64,000 nt of DNA from positions 92,830,292 through 92,894,291 of the forward strand of contig NC_061510.1 of NCBI RefSeq assembly GCF_022539505.1, given 5' to 3'. A model generated the notes under the pieces. That model did not search any database. It saw nothing but the letters and a program-made list of their open reading frames with translations, and had not been told where the DNA came from. The first letter of the stretch is position 1. Each line of letters starts with the position of its first letter. Origin of the DNA: Lolium rigidum (taxonomy: Eukaryota; Streptophyta; Magnoliopsida; Poales; Poaceae). A program made the position numbers and the translations under genes. Shown here one piece after another: positions 34,974 through 47,660 of the stretch.

Positions 34974-36333
34974 CACTACTAGAAAAAAATCTTAGTTGTA
35001 GGATCATTATCAGTGTGGTGCGCCAACTGCTATATAGCAGTGATGCAACAAGAATAGGTGCGCCACTGCTAGTAGATTACCAATGGCGCAACTGGTGGGG
35101 TAGTGCGCCACTAGTATGTGTGGCTATGATATTAGCAGTAGCGCACCTATACTTGGTGGGCCATTGGTAAGTGTGGGGTTGGGGGTATAGATAAGCTTAG
35201 GATTACCAGTGACACACCACATATAGGTGCGCCACTGCTAATAGCAGTGGCGCACCTATATGTGGTGCGCCACTGGTAACTTCTGCCCAAAATTCTGCCC
35301 ACATCCCTCCTGGATCGCCTTTCTAGTTTTCAAAAGAATAAAAGAAATAGATAAAAGAATAAAAAATAAAATTATTTGAGATGTCCATGTGCTACCTCAT
35401 CTAGTTGCAAAGGAAATTAACAAATATCAATTTTGATTTTTTTTTTTGCAAAATGGCGTCATGTATCGGTAAAACGACTTTTCTGGTTGCATACGACCTC
35501 TGATGAAAACATTTTTTATATGAAAATGTATCTACAAGAAAATTTACATCCAAGGTCGTTTGGCTAATTTTTCGATTCCCCAATCTCAAAAAGGAAAGAG
35601 GAATTTTTTTAGGTTTTAGTTTTCAGGAAAAAAATTTCAAAAAATAGTAGTGTCGCACCAAGCTAGTGGTGCGCCACTGCTAACCTTCCCGCCTCCAAAA
35701 TTTGTAATTGCACCACCTACCCCCACTACCATCTTATCCACCTCCCTCCTCCCTGCTCCATATATTCCTCTCCTCATCCACCATCATCTCCTCCTCTCCT
35801 CCATCCTCTCCTCCATCGTCTCCTCCACTTCGGCGACATGCCCTCCTTTTCGACCTTCTCTCCTCTAGGCACTCCACCTCCCTCCTCCTCCTCTAGCCTC
35901 CTCTCTGGCCTCCTCTCCTACAAGCACTCCACCTCCCTCCTCCTCCTCCTCCCTCCCCCATTCTAAATCCTCTTCTCTCCACACCATCTCTTTCCTCTCC
36001 ATCCTCTCCTTCCTCTCTTCTCCATCCTCCAACCTCTCCCATGGCACATCTAATTGGGAAAACAAAATGAGAAAAAAAATTGTGTAGATGAACAGGACAA
36101 ATAATTCAGGAAACACAAACAAGCAAAAAAATTGCGACAAATATGGTGCTAGATTGAGATCTAGATCTGGATCTGGATCCAGATCCAAATTTCAAAATTT
36201 TACTAGTGACGCACCCCAAAGAGCTAGTAGTGGTGCACCTAAATGTTAGCGGTGGCACAACAGGTGGTGCACAATTGGTATTTGGATTACCAGTGGAGCA
36301 CCTGATGGTCGTGAAATATGCCACTTTTTCTCG
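34974..36333. mobile_element. CACTA-type element, right end eroded
   Basis: It begins CACTACTAGAAAAA, the classic cereal CACTA terminus. Many copies of 'ggtgcgccact' and its complement follow within the first 320 bp and again near 35655-35690 and 36205-36300. The right side reaches 'ccactttttct', but the expected final 'agtagtg' is absent, so the end is mutated or truncated. Between lie pyrimidine-rich runs (35700-36040). There is no transposase, so it is non-autonomous. It is inserted in the ubiquitin relic. Confidence 0.75.
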
Positions 36334-36649
36334 CGTTTAAACCCTTAGCTAAGTCAAAAAAAAGTGAGTAAGTTTACCTCTCAACTTGCCACTAATGACT
36401 AATTAATGCAAAGATGTGCAATTTCTTCTATTTTTGGATGATGTGCAAGAAATCATGTGATAATGATAAATGGACCTGCAATTACTGAAGAAAATTGCGT
36501 TAGAAGTATGGCAAAGTTGGGTACGCTCGAAGAGGCAGTTCCAGTGACTTTAACGGGCATCGGTACGGGCAAGCCCCACCCATACCGTCCCCTTGTACCA
36601 TGTGCTGCAGCCTTCCCGAGGTCAAACCCTAAAAGTTTCGTGAAGGGAC
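36334..36649. other. Repetitive flank of the solo LTR
   Basis: Contains 'gcatcggtacgggca' (about 36559-36573), also found at about 41734-41748 inside the gypsy-type element. This is probably part of a related element. No gene. Confidence 0.35.
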
Positions 36650-38242
36650 TGATACGTTGCAAACGTATCTATAATTTTGATGCTCCATGCTTGTTTTACA
36701 CCAATTTCTATATGTTTTGTTTACACTTCGTTGCACTTTTATACATTTTACGGAACTAACCTATTGACAAGATACCACAGTGTCAGTTCCCCGTTTTCTA
36801 TTATTTTGTATTTCAGAAAAGTTGTACAGGAAATATTCTCGGAATTGGATGGAACAAAAGCCGAAGTTCCTATTTTACTGTAACGAAGACGGAGTTCGGT
36901 GGAGAGACGAAGAGGCGGCACGAGGCGGCCACACCAGGGCTAGGCGTGGCCCAGGCCCTGGTCGCACCTAGGGGTGGTGTGGGCCCCTTTGGCACCCACC
37001 GACCTAGCCCTTCCGCATATTTATTCACCTGTTCGGGAAAAACCTAAATACCTGAGCCTCCATCCACGAAAAGTTCCATCGCAGCCGCCATCGCCGACCC
37101 TAGCTCTGGAGGGTTATGAAGCTCTTCGCGGCACCCTGCCGGAGAGGGAGATCATCACCAGAGGCCTCTACATCGCCATGCCCGCCTCCGAAGTGATGCG
37201 TGAGTAGTTCATCTCTGGACTACGGGTCCATAGCAGTAGTTAGATGGTTGTCTTATCCAATTTATGCTTCATGTTTAGATCTTGTGAGCTGCCTATCATG
37301 ATCAAGATCATCTTTATGTAATGCTACATGTTGTGTTTGCTGGGATCCGATGAATATTGAATACTATGGTTGAGATTGATTATATACTTGGCATATGTTA
37401 TTTGTGATCTTGCATGCTCTCTGTTGCTAGTAGATGCTCTGGCCAAGTATGTGCTTGTGACTCCAAGAGGGAGTATTTATGATCGATAGTGGGTTCATAC
37501 CTCTAGTAATCTGGAAGAATGACAATAACTTCTAAGGTTGTAGATGTGTTGTTGCTACTAGGGAGAAAACAACAATACTTTGTCTAAGGATAATTCTATT
37601 GTTTACTTTACACACATTACTTAATGCGATAATCTGTTGCTTGCAACTTAATACTGAAAGGGGTGCGGACGCTAACTGGAAGGTGGATTATTAGTCATAG
37701 ATGCAGTTGGATTACGGTCTATGTATTATGTTGTAATGCCCAAATGAATCTCATAGTAATCATCTCGTCATGTATGGTCTTTTTTATGTCAGTTGCCCAG
37801 CTGTAATTTGTTCGCGCAGCATGTTATTTATCTTTATGGAGAGACACCTCTAGTGAACTGTGGACCCCGGTCCTTTCTTTTACACTGATAAAATCATCCT
37901 ATTCTGTTTACTTACTGCAAGCATTGTTTTATTTAATTCCACTGCAAACAAACATCTCTTTCCACACTATACGGTTAATCCTTTGTTTTCAGCAAAATCG
38001 GTGAGATTGACAACCTCACTGTAAGTTGGGGCAAAGTATTTTGGTTGTGTTGTGTGCAGGTTTCACGTTGTTGTTGACGCCGATAGTGCGCCCTACAAAA
38101 AGTCAGCTAGCAACACCTTCAAAAGTCATTCCTTTCTCCTACTGGTCGATTAAACTTTGGTTTCTTACTGAGGGAAAACTGCTACTGTGCTCATCATACC
38201 TTCCTCTTGGGGTTCCCCAACGGTGTGCAACTGCACTCATTA
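36650..38242 (+). mobile_element. Solo LTR of a gypsy-type element, plus orientation
   Basis: It starts TGATACGTTGCAAACG and ends ...ACTCATTA, flanked by GGGAC on both sides (36645-36649 and 38243-38247). It is the same LTR family as 41926-43528 and about 60245-61744, in opposite orientation. The terminal TA in place of CA is probably a C-to-T change. The paired target duplication with no internal region shows an element lost by LTR-LTR recombination. Confidence 0.82.
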
Positions 38243-39209
38243 GGGACCGACACCAAACAGAGAGTTATTCTTCGCCAAACTGAGCCGCCATCCATCAGAT
38301 CCATCTGCACCACACCAAAGGAGATCCACCACCATAGTTCATCCAATCCATCTCCAATCTCTCCATAGCTATAGCCATCACCATTATAATAGAGATCTTC
38401 TTGAGAATTGGCGACCATTATAATAATATATATTGCGATTTCAATCTAAGTATTTTCCACAATGATATCTATCTTTGTTATTGATCTTGATATTATGTGT
38501 GAGTATTCCTCACAGGCTGCGGGTTGAGGTGAATCCTCGCAGCGTTTATGTGCATCTAATCTTATTATATGTGTAAGGATTGAATAGGAGTTTTGCAATC
38601 TTGTATCCTTGTCTCTTTGCGTCGTTTCGATGATCTGCAGGTACCCATATCATTCGGATCGATGAAGGGAAGAGGTGGGATGAGTGGAGAACGGGGTGCT
38701 ACCGCGAAACCTCAGTGACAGAAAGGAGAAATTAACGGTACATGTTTAGTGATTCATTCGGGATCATGACACAATCATCTAGCTTAATGCTTTGGTCTGT
38801 ATTCATATACTTAATAACTATTGTTGCTCGCGGCTGTGAGGATAATGGTTGGACAAAGAGGCTCTTGTCACCTCTGGCTTTAGGGGCAAGAGTATTTACG
38901 GATGTGCTACTCACAAATCTCTTATCTCTATTTTATTTATTACACATATGCGCTTCAATTATATATGTATGCCTAGCTGCAGGAGAAACCTTAACCTTGG
39001 CCTATTTCCATCATTGAACACAACCCCCCTAAAAGTAAACTAGAAAGGTCCGGTAAACATAAAATAAAATCAACTAGCAAGTCTTGTAGACGTTTCCTTT
39101 ACACCATTTTAGAAGTGCTTCCCATGGTTCGAATAAACCTAGGTTTACTAGGGAAAAATCTTATCATACTACAATCCGTAATCCGGATCGAAGGTATCAA
39201 CCCTTTTTC

Positions 39210-39227
39210 TGGTGCCATTGTCGGGGA
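39210..39227 (+). promoter_or_regulatory. Primer binding site of the decayed gypsy-type element
   Basis: TGGTGCCATTGTCGGGGA, a mutated version of the tRNA-Asp-type primer site TGGCGCCGTTGCCGGGGA found in the complete element at 57287-57304. Confidence 0.65.
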
Positions 39228-39403
39228 AGCAATTTCGCTATTCCGGTAAGGTTACTACAGACCTTGTTTGTTATTTTATTTTTGTTTTAAGTTTTTATTT
39301 ACTGTTATTAGTTTACTGTTTTTATTCTCTACTTGAAACCCCAAAAAGATTAGTTACTTGTTCTTTTACAATCATAGGCGAAAATACCAAAAAGATAATC
39401 ACT

Positions 39404-40404
39404 ATGACAGAAAATAAGCTTGAGGAATATGATATCCCCAATGATGATTTTATTCGTGCACCCATAACTCAGCCCGCTGTTACAACGGAGAACTATGAAA
39501 TTAAGCCTAACCGTTTGAGTTTGGTTTAGCAGAACCAATTTGGAGGCTCAACCGCTGAGGACTCAGGTATGCACTTGAATACATTCACTGAAATATGTGC
39601 TATGATGCACATTAAAGATGTTGACCCCAATGCGTAAATTATGCTTGTTTCCTTTTTCACTAAGAGGAAAAGCAAAAGGCTGGTTGCTAGCTTTGCTTAA
39701 AGGCACTATAACTTCATGGGATGAATGTACTAATATATTCATGACTAAGTTTTTCCCACCATCAAAGACTATGCAGCTGCGTTCTAACATTACAGGTTTT
39801 AGACAAGAAGACCGCGAGCCACTAGAGCTTGCATGTGAAAGGATGAAAGAAGCCACCATGAACTGTCCAAGTCATGGAATGGAGACTAGTTAATTTTGCA
39901 TTTATTTTTTAATGCCCTTAACCCAATGTCAAAGTCTATGCTTGATACTGCAGTTGGAGGAACATTTTTGAGCAAGCCAGTTGAACTGTCAAGGAGACTT
40001 ATAGATGATATGTAGATCAAACATGCCCAATGGCATGTAGAAAGATCCTCCTCAAGAAAGGTGAATTCAATCACCGAAGGTAACAATGAAGAGCTTACTT
40101 CAAAGGTAGATGATCTTTTAAATATTCTGAAGGGTAAGGAAAGTACCCAAGTTAATGCCATCACCAACTCTAATGTTGAGGAAGTAGACTTCATAGCAAG
40201 AAATCTTTATAACCCTGCAAGGAAGAGTCAAAACTATGCTCTAATTTTCCAAAACAATATAATAATACTACATGAGTTCCAAATAATAATTACGTACACT
40301 AATGGTAGTGGAGCAAGCAGTGGTAATGTTTCAATTGAAAATACTTTCAAAAAAATTATGCATGCTCAAACTAAACATAATAGCACCCTTACAAAACTTA
40401 CTTA
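39404..40404 (+). pseudogene. gag pseudogene
   Basis: Broken gag reading: MTENKLEEYDIPNDDFI, then AEDSGMHLNTFTEICAM, then after a frame change LFPFSLRGKAKGWLLALLKG and FMTKFFPPSKTMQLRSNITG, the usual gag capsid blocks of cereal gypsy elements. At least one frameshift near 39636 and stops near 39527 and 39891 inactivate it. Confidence 0.75.
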
Positions 40405-40673
40405 AATTCATAGCACTATGTTAGGAAATTTATCTAATCAAACTTTCTATTAAGAACGATGTTCAAGTTCTACAGGAAAGGACAAAGACCGTTGATGGAA
40501 AATTGGGGAAGATAGTTGAAAGCCAAACTATAATACTTGCAAGATTTCCAAGTAAACCAAAACCAAACCCCGTTGAAGACCTCAGGATGATGACGATCGA
40601 TAGAGAAGAATAAGCACCTGAAGAACTAGACTATAGCAATGCTCCAACACCAGATTACTCCATAGAAGATTTA

Positions 40674-41295
40674 GTGAAGATGATTACGGTCAAGCACCCC
40701 GGAGTCGATGAAGGTAATGGTGTCATGTACCGTCAATTTATTCATGAAGTAGCATGCGAAGTCCGTGATTTAGAACAGCAATATAAGAAGGTAGCTGAAA
40801 AACTCTCAGCTAAGCTTGATGATATATTTGAGCCCACCATTAAGATCCATATTGGAACGAATGAGGTGGCTACACTTTGTGATCTTGGTGCAAGCGTCTC
40901 CACAATTTCAAAAAGCTTATTTGATAAGTTAGGAATGGGGCCGTTTAAAACTACTGAGTTAAGACTTCACTTAGCTGATTCAACTTATAGACAAGATGTA
41001 GGCATAAAAGATAATATTGTAGTATAAATTAAAAGATGTCCTGCTCTTATTAATCTTCTTATTGTGGACATGCCTAAAGATCCTATAGCTCCTATAATCT
41101 TAGGAAGGTCATATCTTAGAACTATAAAAGCTCTAATCAATTTACATGAAGGGAATGTGAAAATTGGACTACCATCCAAAGACCCATTTGTAGTACACGT
41201 CCCTAGAAACATGAAGGCCAAACATGACGATAATGGGATCATCACTTTGAAATCTAATTACTTTGGAGTGGGTCTTCCACTTCCAACATCTAGGT
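40674..41295 (+). pseudogene. Retropepsin-like pseudogene
   Basis: Frames at 40674-41027 and 41064-41297 together give a retroviral-type aspartic protease region: IHIGTNEVATLCDLGASVST with the DLGA active-site form, and later IAPIILGRSYLRTIKALINL. An internal stop separates the two parts. Confidence 0.7.
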
Positions 41296-41925
41296 GATCA
41301 CCATCTTGGTCAAGTTAATTGACCTTAATTAACTAGAAGCGCTTCATGGGAGGCAACCCATGCTTAATAAGTTTTTCTATCTAGTTCCTTTTTTTAGTTT
41401 AATGTTTTATTTGTTTGCTTTTTTAATAAAGAGTGTTCATGAGATGCTTTGGAAAAGAGGAGAAGAAATAAGTAACAATGCCTTTCGATTTGATTTAAAA
41501 ATAGTTGAACATTCTTGATATTTTATACTGCTATTTTTTCTTAGTTATTTTCGAGGTAATGTTGATGTACAAGGACACGTGAAAAAATGCATAGAAATTT
41601 ATAAGTTCGCAGGTTCCAGTAAATTTAGCGACCAACGGTACAGTGGGATCCGCCCGTACCACGCGCCCGTACCACATCTCCAGCCCGAGGAAGAAAAATT
41701 GAAAGTTTGGTCCATGAAACAGTAACTTTCGCGAGCATCGGTACGGGCAGACCAGGCCATACTGCCCAGCCGTACCGCTTCATCGACGAAACTCATAATT
41801 TTCGGTAAGGAACCAGTAACTTTCGCGACCATCGATACGAGGGGGATACGACCATACCACCAGACCGTACCAAGTCGACCGCCTTAACCAAAGGAGGCTG
41901 CACCTGGTACATGAGGGATGCGCCC

Positions 41926-43528
41926 TGCTTGTGACGGTAAAACACACGTCCGTTGGGAACCCCAAGAGTAAGGTATGATGAGTACAGCAGCGAGTTTTCC
42001 CTCAGTAAGAAACCAAGGTTATCGAACCAGTAAGAGATGAAGATCACGTGAAGGTTGTTGGTGAAGGAGTGTAGTGCGGCGCAACACCAGGGCTTCCGGT
42101 GCCAACGTGGAACCTGCACAACACAATCAAACTACTTTGCCCAACTTAACAGTGAGGTTGTCAATCTCACCGGCTTGCTGAAAACAAAGGATTAAACGTA
42201 TGGTGTGGAGAATGATGTTTGCTTGCAGAAAACAAAAGAGAACAATGACTGCAGTAGGTTGTATTTCAGATGTAAAAGAATGGACCGGGGTCCACAGTTC
42301 ACTAGTGGTGTCTCTCCAATAAGATAAATAGCATGTTGGGTAAACAAATTACAGTTGGGCAATTGACAAATAGAGAGGGCATAACAATGCACATACATAT
42401 CATGATGACTACTATGAGATTTACTTAGGGCATTACGACAAAGAACATAGACCGCCATCCAGCATGCATCTATGCCTAAAATTCCACCTTCGGGTTAGCA
42501 TCCGCACCCCTTCCAGTATTAAGTTGCAAACAACATACAATTGCATTAAGTACTGTGCGTAATGTAAACAATACAAATATCCTTAGACAAAGCATTGATG
42601 TTTTATCCCTAGTGGCAACAACACATCCACAACCTTAGGGTTGCTGTCACTCCCCCAGATTCAATGGAGACATGAACCCACTATCTAGCATAAATACTCC
42701 CTCTTGGAGTCACAAGTATCAACTTGGCCAGAGCCTCTACTAGCAACAGAGAGCATGCAAGATCATAAACAACACATATATGATAGATCAATAATCAACT
42801 TGACATAGTATTCCATATTCATCGGATCCCAACAAACACAACATGTAGCGTTACAAATAGATGATCTTGATCATGATAGGCAGCTCACAAGATCTAAACA
42901 TGATGGCACAATAGGAGAAGACAACCATCTAGCTACTGCTATGGACCCGTAGTCCAAGGAGGAACTACTCACGCATCAGTCCGGAGGCGGGCATGGTGAT
43001 GTAGAGCCCTCCGGTGATGATTCCCCTCTCCGGCAGGGTGCCGGAGGAGATCTTCTGAACCCCCCCCCCCAAGTTAGGGTTGATGGCGGCGGCGTCTCTG
43101 GAACTGTTCTGGTATTTTGGCTCTCGGTCCTTGGGTTTTCGGGGACGAAGGAATACATAGGCGAAGGGGCAGCGTCGGGGGAGCCAGGGGGCTCCATCCC
43201 CACGTCTTGGCGCGGCCATGGGGCCCCCCGCGCCGCCCTATGGGGTGGGCCCCCTGCTGGCCTTCCTCGACTCCTCTTCGGTCTTTTGGAACACTCCGTG
43301 GAAAATAGGGCCGTGGGCTTTTGTTTCGTCCAATTCCGAGAATATTTGTAAAACAACTTTTCTGAAATCAAAAACAGCAAAAAACGAGAACCGGCACTGT
43401 GGCATCTTGTTAATAGGTTAGTCCCAGAAAATGCATAAAAACATTATAAAGTGTGAACAAAACATGTAGGTATTGTCATAAAACTAGCATGGAACATAAG
43501 AAATTATAGATACGTTGGAGACGTATCA
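41926..43528 (-). mobile_element. Solo LTR, minus orientation, inside the gypsy-type element
   Basis: On the plus strand it starts TGCTTGTGACGG and ends GGAGACGTATCA, flanked by CGCCC on both sides (41921-41925 and 43529-43533). Read in reverse it is the same family as 36650-38242. A C-run at about 43059-43068 lies inside. All ORFs here are LTR shadows. Confidence 0.85.
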
Positions 43529-43959
43529 CGCCCGTACCATGCGCATGTACCACGCATCGGAAGCCACAAATAGGAAGGGAAGAGGTAAACCTAACAAAAA
43601 AATTCACATCCTCTCTCTCTTTTCCTCGTCCAAACTCAAAACCCACTCCTTTGGATCTCCAAATTCATTCGTTTTTTTATTCGATTCCTTGCACTCCATC
43701 GAAGTATGGTACGCTTCTCCTCCTATCCCCAACTTTTTATTCGCGAATCCATGCTCTAGCTTTTGCCATTATCAATCTAGACTTAGGTCATATTATGAAC
43801 TTCATTACCCTAATGAGCATGATGGATTTCAAATTTAGAGGAGATTATTTTATAAGTTGTGTAGAGGACGATCATATGTCTATTTCTATCGGATCAGATT
43901 TTTATTTTTTAAAAGTTTTAATTTGTGCTTAAGATCCATAACTGCAAATTTATTTTTAG

Positions 43960-44650
43960 ATGAAAACAAGGAGCCGCTCGCGCGCTATGGCTGCACAGGT
44001 TGCACTACCGGTTGAGGACACTCCCGCTTTGCTCAGCATCAAGCTCGAGGACCGACATCATCTCAACCGTCTCAAGGATCACGAGATCAAGTCGAAAAAA
44101 TGGGCATGCCCTCATATTCCGAACCAACTAGGCCTACACCATGATTTCAATACTCTTTGCAACAATGTTGGTTTGCTTGACTTTGTTTTTCAGGAGGTTG
44201 CCACCTATCGCCGCTTGACACTCGAGTTCCTCAGAACCCTGGGACATTACCACAACTCTGAGGAGAATTAACCTGGAGTCGACCGGATATCATTCCGTTT
44301 GATGAACCGTAAGTATGAGCTGACTCTCTAGATGAGTGGTGAAACTACTTTGGCTTTGAGAATAGCACCACCGCCAACCGCTATGCATGCTTTACTCTGA
44401 ATCCATCACCTAGCAGATATTTTACAAGGATGAGGGTATCTAGCACACTCCCCCAGGGGAATTGTATTGAGTGCCCTGCTATTCGCTATTTGTATTATGT
44501 TATTACTAACACCTTACATGCACCTGGTGATTTCACAATACTCAATGAAGAGGACATGATAATCCTCGCAAAGGCTGTGTTCCCAGACAGCAACATCTGT
44601 CCAAACTTGGGCACCCTTCATCGCCTACCTGAACCACCAAGCACTTGAAG
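43960..44650 (+). pseudogene. ORF2-type retroelement gene, decayed
   Basis: Frames read KSKKWACPHIPNQLGLHHDF and YRRLTLEFLRTLGHYHNSEE, then after stops RYLYYVITNTLHAPGDFTIL. The last part resembles the RYFAYFVTKCVLARK block of the ORF2 at 52679-53747. In Athila-like elements an ORF of this kind sits 3' of the pol position; its function is unknown. Stops near 44269 and 44329 show decay. Confidence 0.6.
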
Positions 44651-46631
44651 CTCGGGGCCCCATATCTGAAGAGGGCTTAATATCAATGTAAGTAATTTAC
44701 GTGCATTGGAAGGTCCTCGCCATCTTGGGTTTACTACTCTAAATGCATATGGTATGGTTAGAAAGATAGATGGTAGATATTACTTTAACATACCAGGAGC
44801 TGATCACTTGATCGTTGTGTAACACCCCAACTTTTGCAACCTTGTTAAGTGTCCAGAGTGCAAAAATCTGGCGGAACAAAAGCTTTTCTAAAATCTAATT
44901 AAGATGAATTGCCTTGGTCTGCTTATAGATGTATTGCCTTGATCTGTTGGTTCAGATAAATTTGTCTTGAGTTACCTCACAACATAACCCTTCTAGGGGC
45001 AAAACCATCTAGCGACCCACTAACTAAAACCCTTCTATTTGTGGAACCACGAATGCACCTATCTTGAGATCATCTATGTGATGCACTTTAGCTCACCCCA
45101 TCCTTAATTGAAGTTTTGAAAATCATCTGCTCCCAAATCCATCTCCCTTTTGTCCTCTAGCCAAGTACCCTAGAAAACAACTCCAAAAATTGACTAAGTC
45201 CTAAAACTGTTACCAGGTTCCATTTTGGAGCCTATGGATTAAGCTACCCCTTGCCATCGAAGGAAATGCACTTGGTCTTAGACCTACCTTGTCTTGAGAA
45301 CTTCCCAACCATACCCTTTCCTTGGATCAGATCACTCATACACCCACTTATCCTTGATGGTTTTGAGGCCAAGTCAAAAATCTGTTTTTGGCAGGCTTAA
45401 AAGATTCAAACTTTGGCAGTTGATCTCTAAGCATCCACAACTGTTATTGGTGATATCTAGGCATGGATCTCATCTATGCAAACCCCTCTACAATTTCCAC
45501 GTCTTGCATGAACCAAGATACCCTTGCAACCTATATTTTCCACTTGATCTTGTACACTATCCAATATTTAAACTTAAGATCACTTATTCCACTTTTACCT
45601 CTTGTTTTTCTTTAATCCAAGTTTAATCTTCACAAAACCAAGTGTGGAAATGATTGTTACATTATGTGGTGATCATCTACCATTGAGATCATATTTCCCA
45701 AATTTATTCTTACTTTCTTTTAAAGAAAATTCCCAAATAAACCATATTTATTTTCTTCTCTAGTTTTAACTACAAAACTACTTTTAGTTTTATTAAACCT
45801 TTTCAAATTATTTCTTCACATAAAACAAGGGAATGAGATTGGTATATTTGTCATCTCATTTCCACCCAAAAATAATTTCTATATACTTATCCTCTTGGTT
45901 CTATTTTCTTTTTGGACAAAATGCATGTTATGGTACTTGTACCATTTCTTGCTTATTTTAAGATTTGAGAAAATCTACCTTGCTTAACATAGTGAGTAGG
46001 TTTTTTAAAATTCTATTTTCTACCTTGCTTATCTCAACATTTTCAACTTCCATTCCGATCAATTTCCTTTCCAATTGTTCATAGACATTGAGGTGATTCC
46101 AATACATATCTAAATAAATTCATATTTGGAGGACAAACCTTATTGCACCTTATGCACATCCTTGATTTTTTTACCAGCCACTTCCATTCCACTAACCCTT
46201 GATGTGATCAAATAATCATTTGATGAATTAAATGATTAATGCCCGTTTCCCTCTATAGGTCTCTAATTCTTCTCAAATCAACCTCAAAGCCACCTTTGCA
46301 TCAAACCAACTTCAGCTCCACTTAACCCTTGATTTGTTTTACAAAGGTGCATGACATCTAGGCCATGCAAGTAAGAGAGAAGTGGCCGGCCCTTTCCAAC
46401 CATGATGCATGTGCATCCCTCCTTCCCTTTCCCTCTCTTTCTCATACATGCTTTGACCTATCAAGGGGATATCACGAGCCTACACCACCCCTGCATCATA
46501 TCCTTCTCTCTCTGGTCGATCCTGGCACCTGCTACAATACCCACTTGTTCTTTTCTGTTTGGAAATCATGCATGGCCGGAGACAACATCTTGAAAGAGAT
46601 GGTGGCCCCTCTCTCTCTCCCTCTCACCCAG

Positions 46632-47660
46632 GCCAAACAAATGGACAACACTATACCTGCAACCCTCCTGCACCACCAGCACGCAGGGCACCGCCCCCAA
46701 CTAGCCCAAACCCCTCTCTCTCTCTCTCTCTCGTGTGCCCTGCTGCACCGATGGCATGCACTCGGATGCAAACGTGCTCCTCTGCCCGAGCCACCTCGCC
46801 ACCAGCCTCTCCTTGCTGTCCCTAAACAAACTAGCGTGGACCCTCTCCATTGTCTTCTTCTTCCTGGCCGCGATCGAGCCTGCTCTGGATGCTGACACGG
46901 CATCGAACACCTTGTGTGCGTCTGCTCATCGACCTCCCTCCGAGCTGACAGGGCCTCCTCCGACCCGTACTCTCGCATCAGGGCTCCCCTCGCCCCTCTT
47001 AACTCTCTGGATCAGCCCCCGCTCCCCTTCTTATGCCCTTCCTGCTGGCCGTGCTCCCCGCCCTTGATCGCCAACCCACGGACGCCACGTCGTGGCAGTA
47101 CACCGAACGGTTCGCTGTTAAGAAACCAAGCCTTCCTCACCCCAAGCCAAACAAATAGACAACACTACACCTGCAACCCTCCTGCACCACCAGCACGCAG
47201 GGCACCGCCCCCAACTAGCCCAAACCCCCATCTCTCTCTCGTGTGCCCTGGTGCACCGATGGCATGCTCGGATGCAAACGTGCTCCTCTGCCCGAGCCAC
47301 CTCGCCACTAGCCTCTCCTTGCTATCCCTAACCAAACTAGCATGGACCCTCTCCATTGTCTGCTTCCTCCTGGCCGCGATCAAGCCCTCTCTGGATGCTG
47401 ACACGGCATCGAACACCTTGTGTGCGTCCGCTCATCGACCTCCCTCCGAGCTGACAGGGCCCCCCCGACCTATCCTCTCGCCTCAGGGCTCCCCTCGCCC
47501 CTCTGAACTCTCTGGAGCAGCCCCCGCTCCCCTTCTTGTCCCCTTCCCGCTGACCGTGGTCGCCGCCCTTGATCGCCAACCCACGGACGCCACGTCGTGG
47601 CAGTACACCGAACGGTTCGCTGTTAAGAAACCAAGCCTTCCTCACTACAGCTTCCCACTC
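46632..47660. repeat. 514-bp tandem duplication inside the LARD-like element
   Basis: Two copies, 46632-47145 and 47146-47660, start with 'gccaaacaaat' and contain the same 'gcatcgaacaccttgtgtgc' and 'ggcagtacaccgaacggttc' segments. The second copy has a shorter CT run and small deletions. Confidence 0.85.

Larger units (their letters stand above)
38248..44817 (+). mobile_element. Decayed, pol-less gypsy-type retrotransposon (Athila-like organisation)
   Basis: Behind an LTR-like region (38248 to about 39198) a primer site at 39210-39227 leads into broken gag frames (39404-40400), a protease-like region (40674-41290), the motif 'atgggaggcaacccatg' at about 41346, and an ORF2-type region (43960-44650). 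A solo LTR is inserted at 41926-43528. No reverse transcriptase or integrase is present between protease and ORF2. The left LTR start is unresolved, and the right end is cut by the element starting at 44818. Confidence 0.7.
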
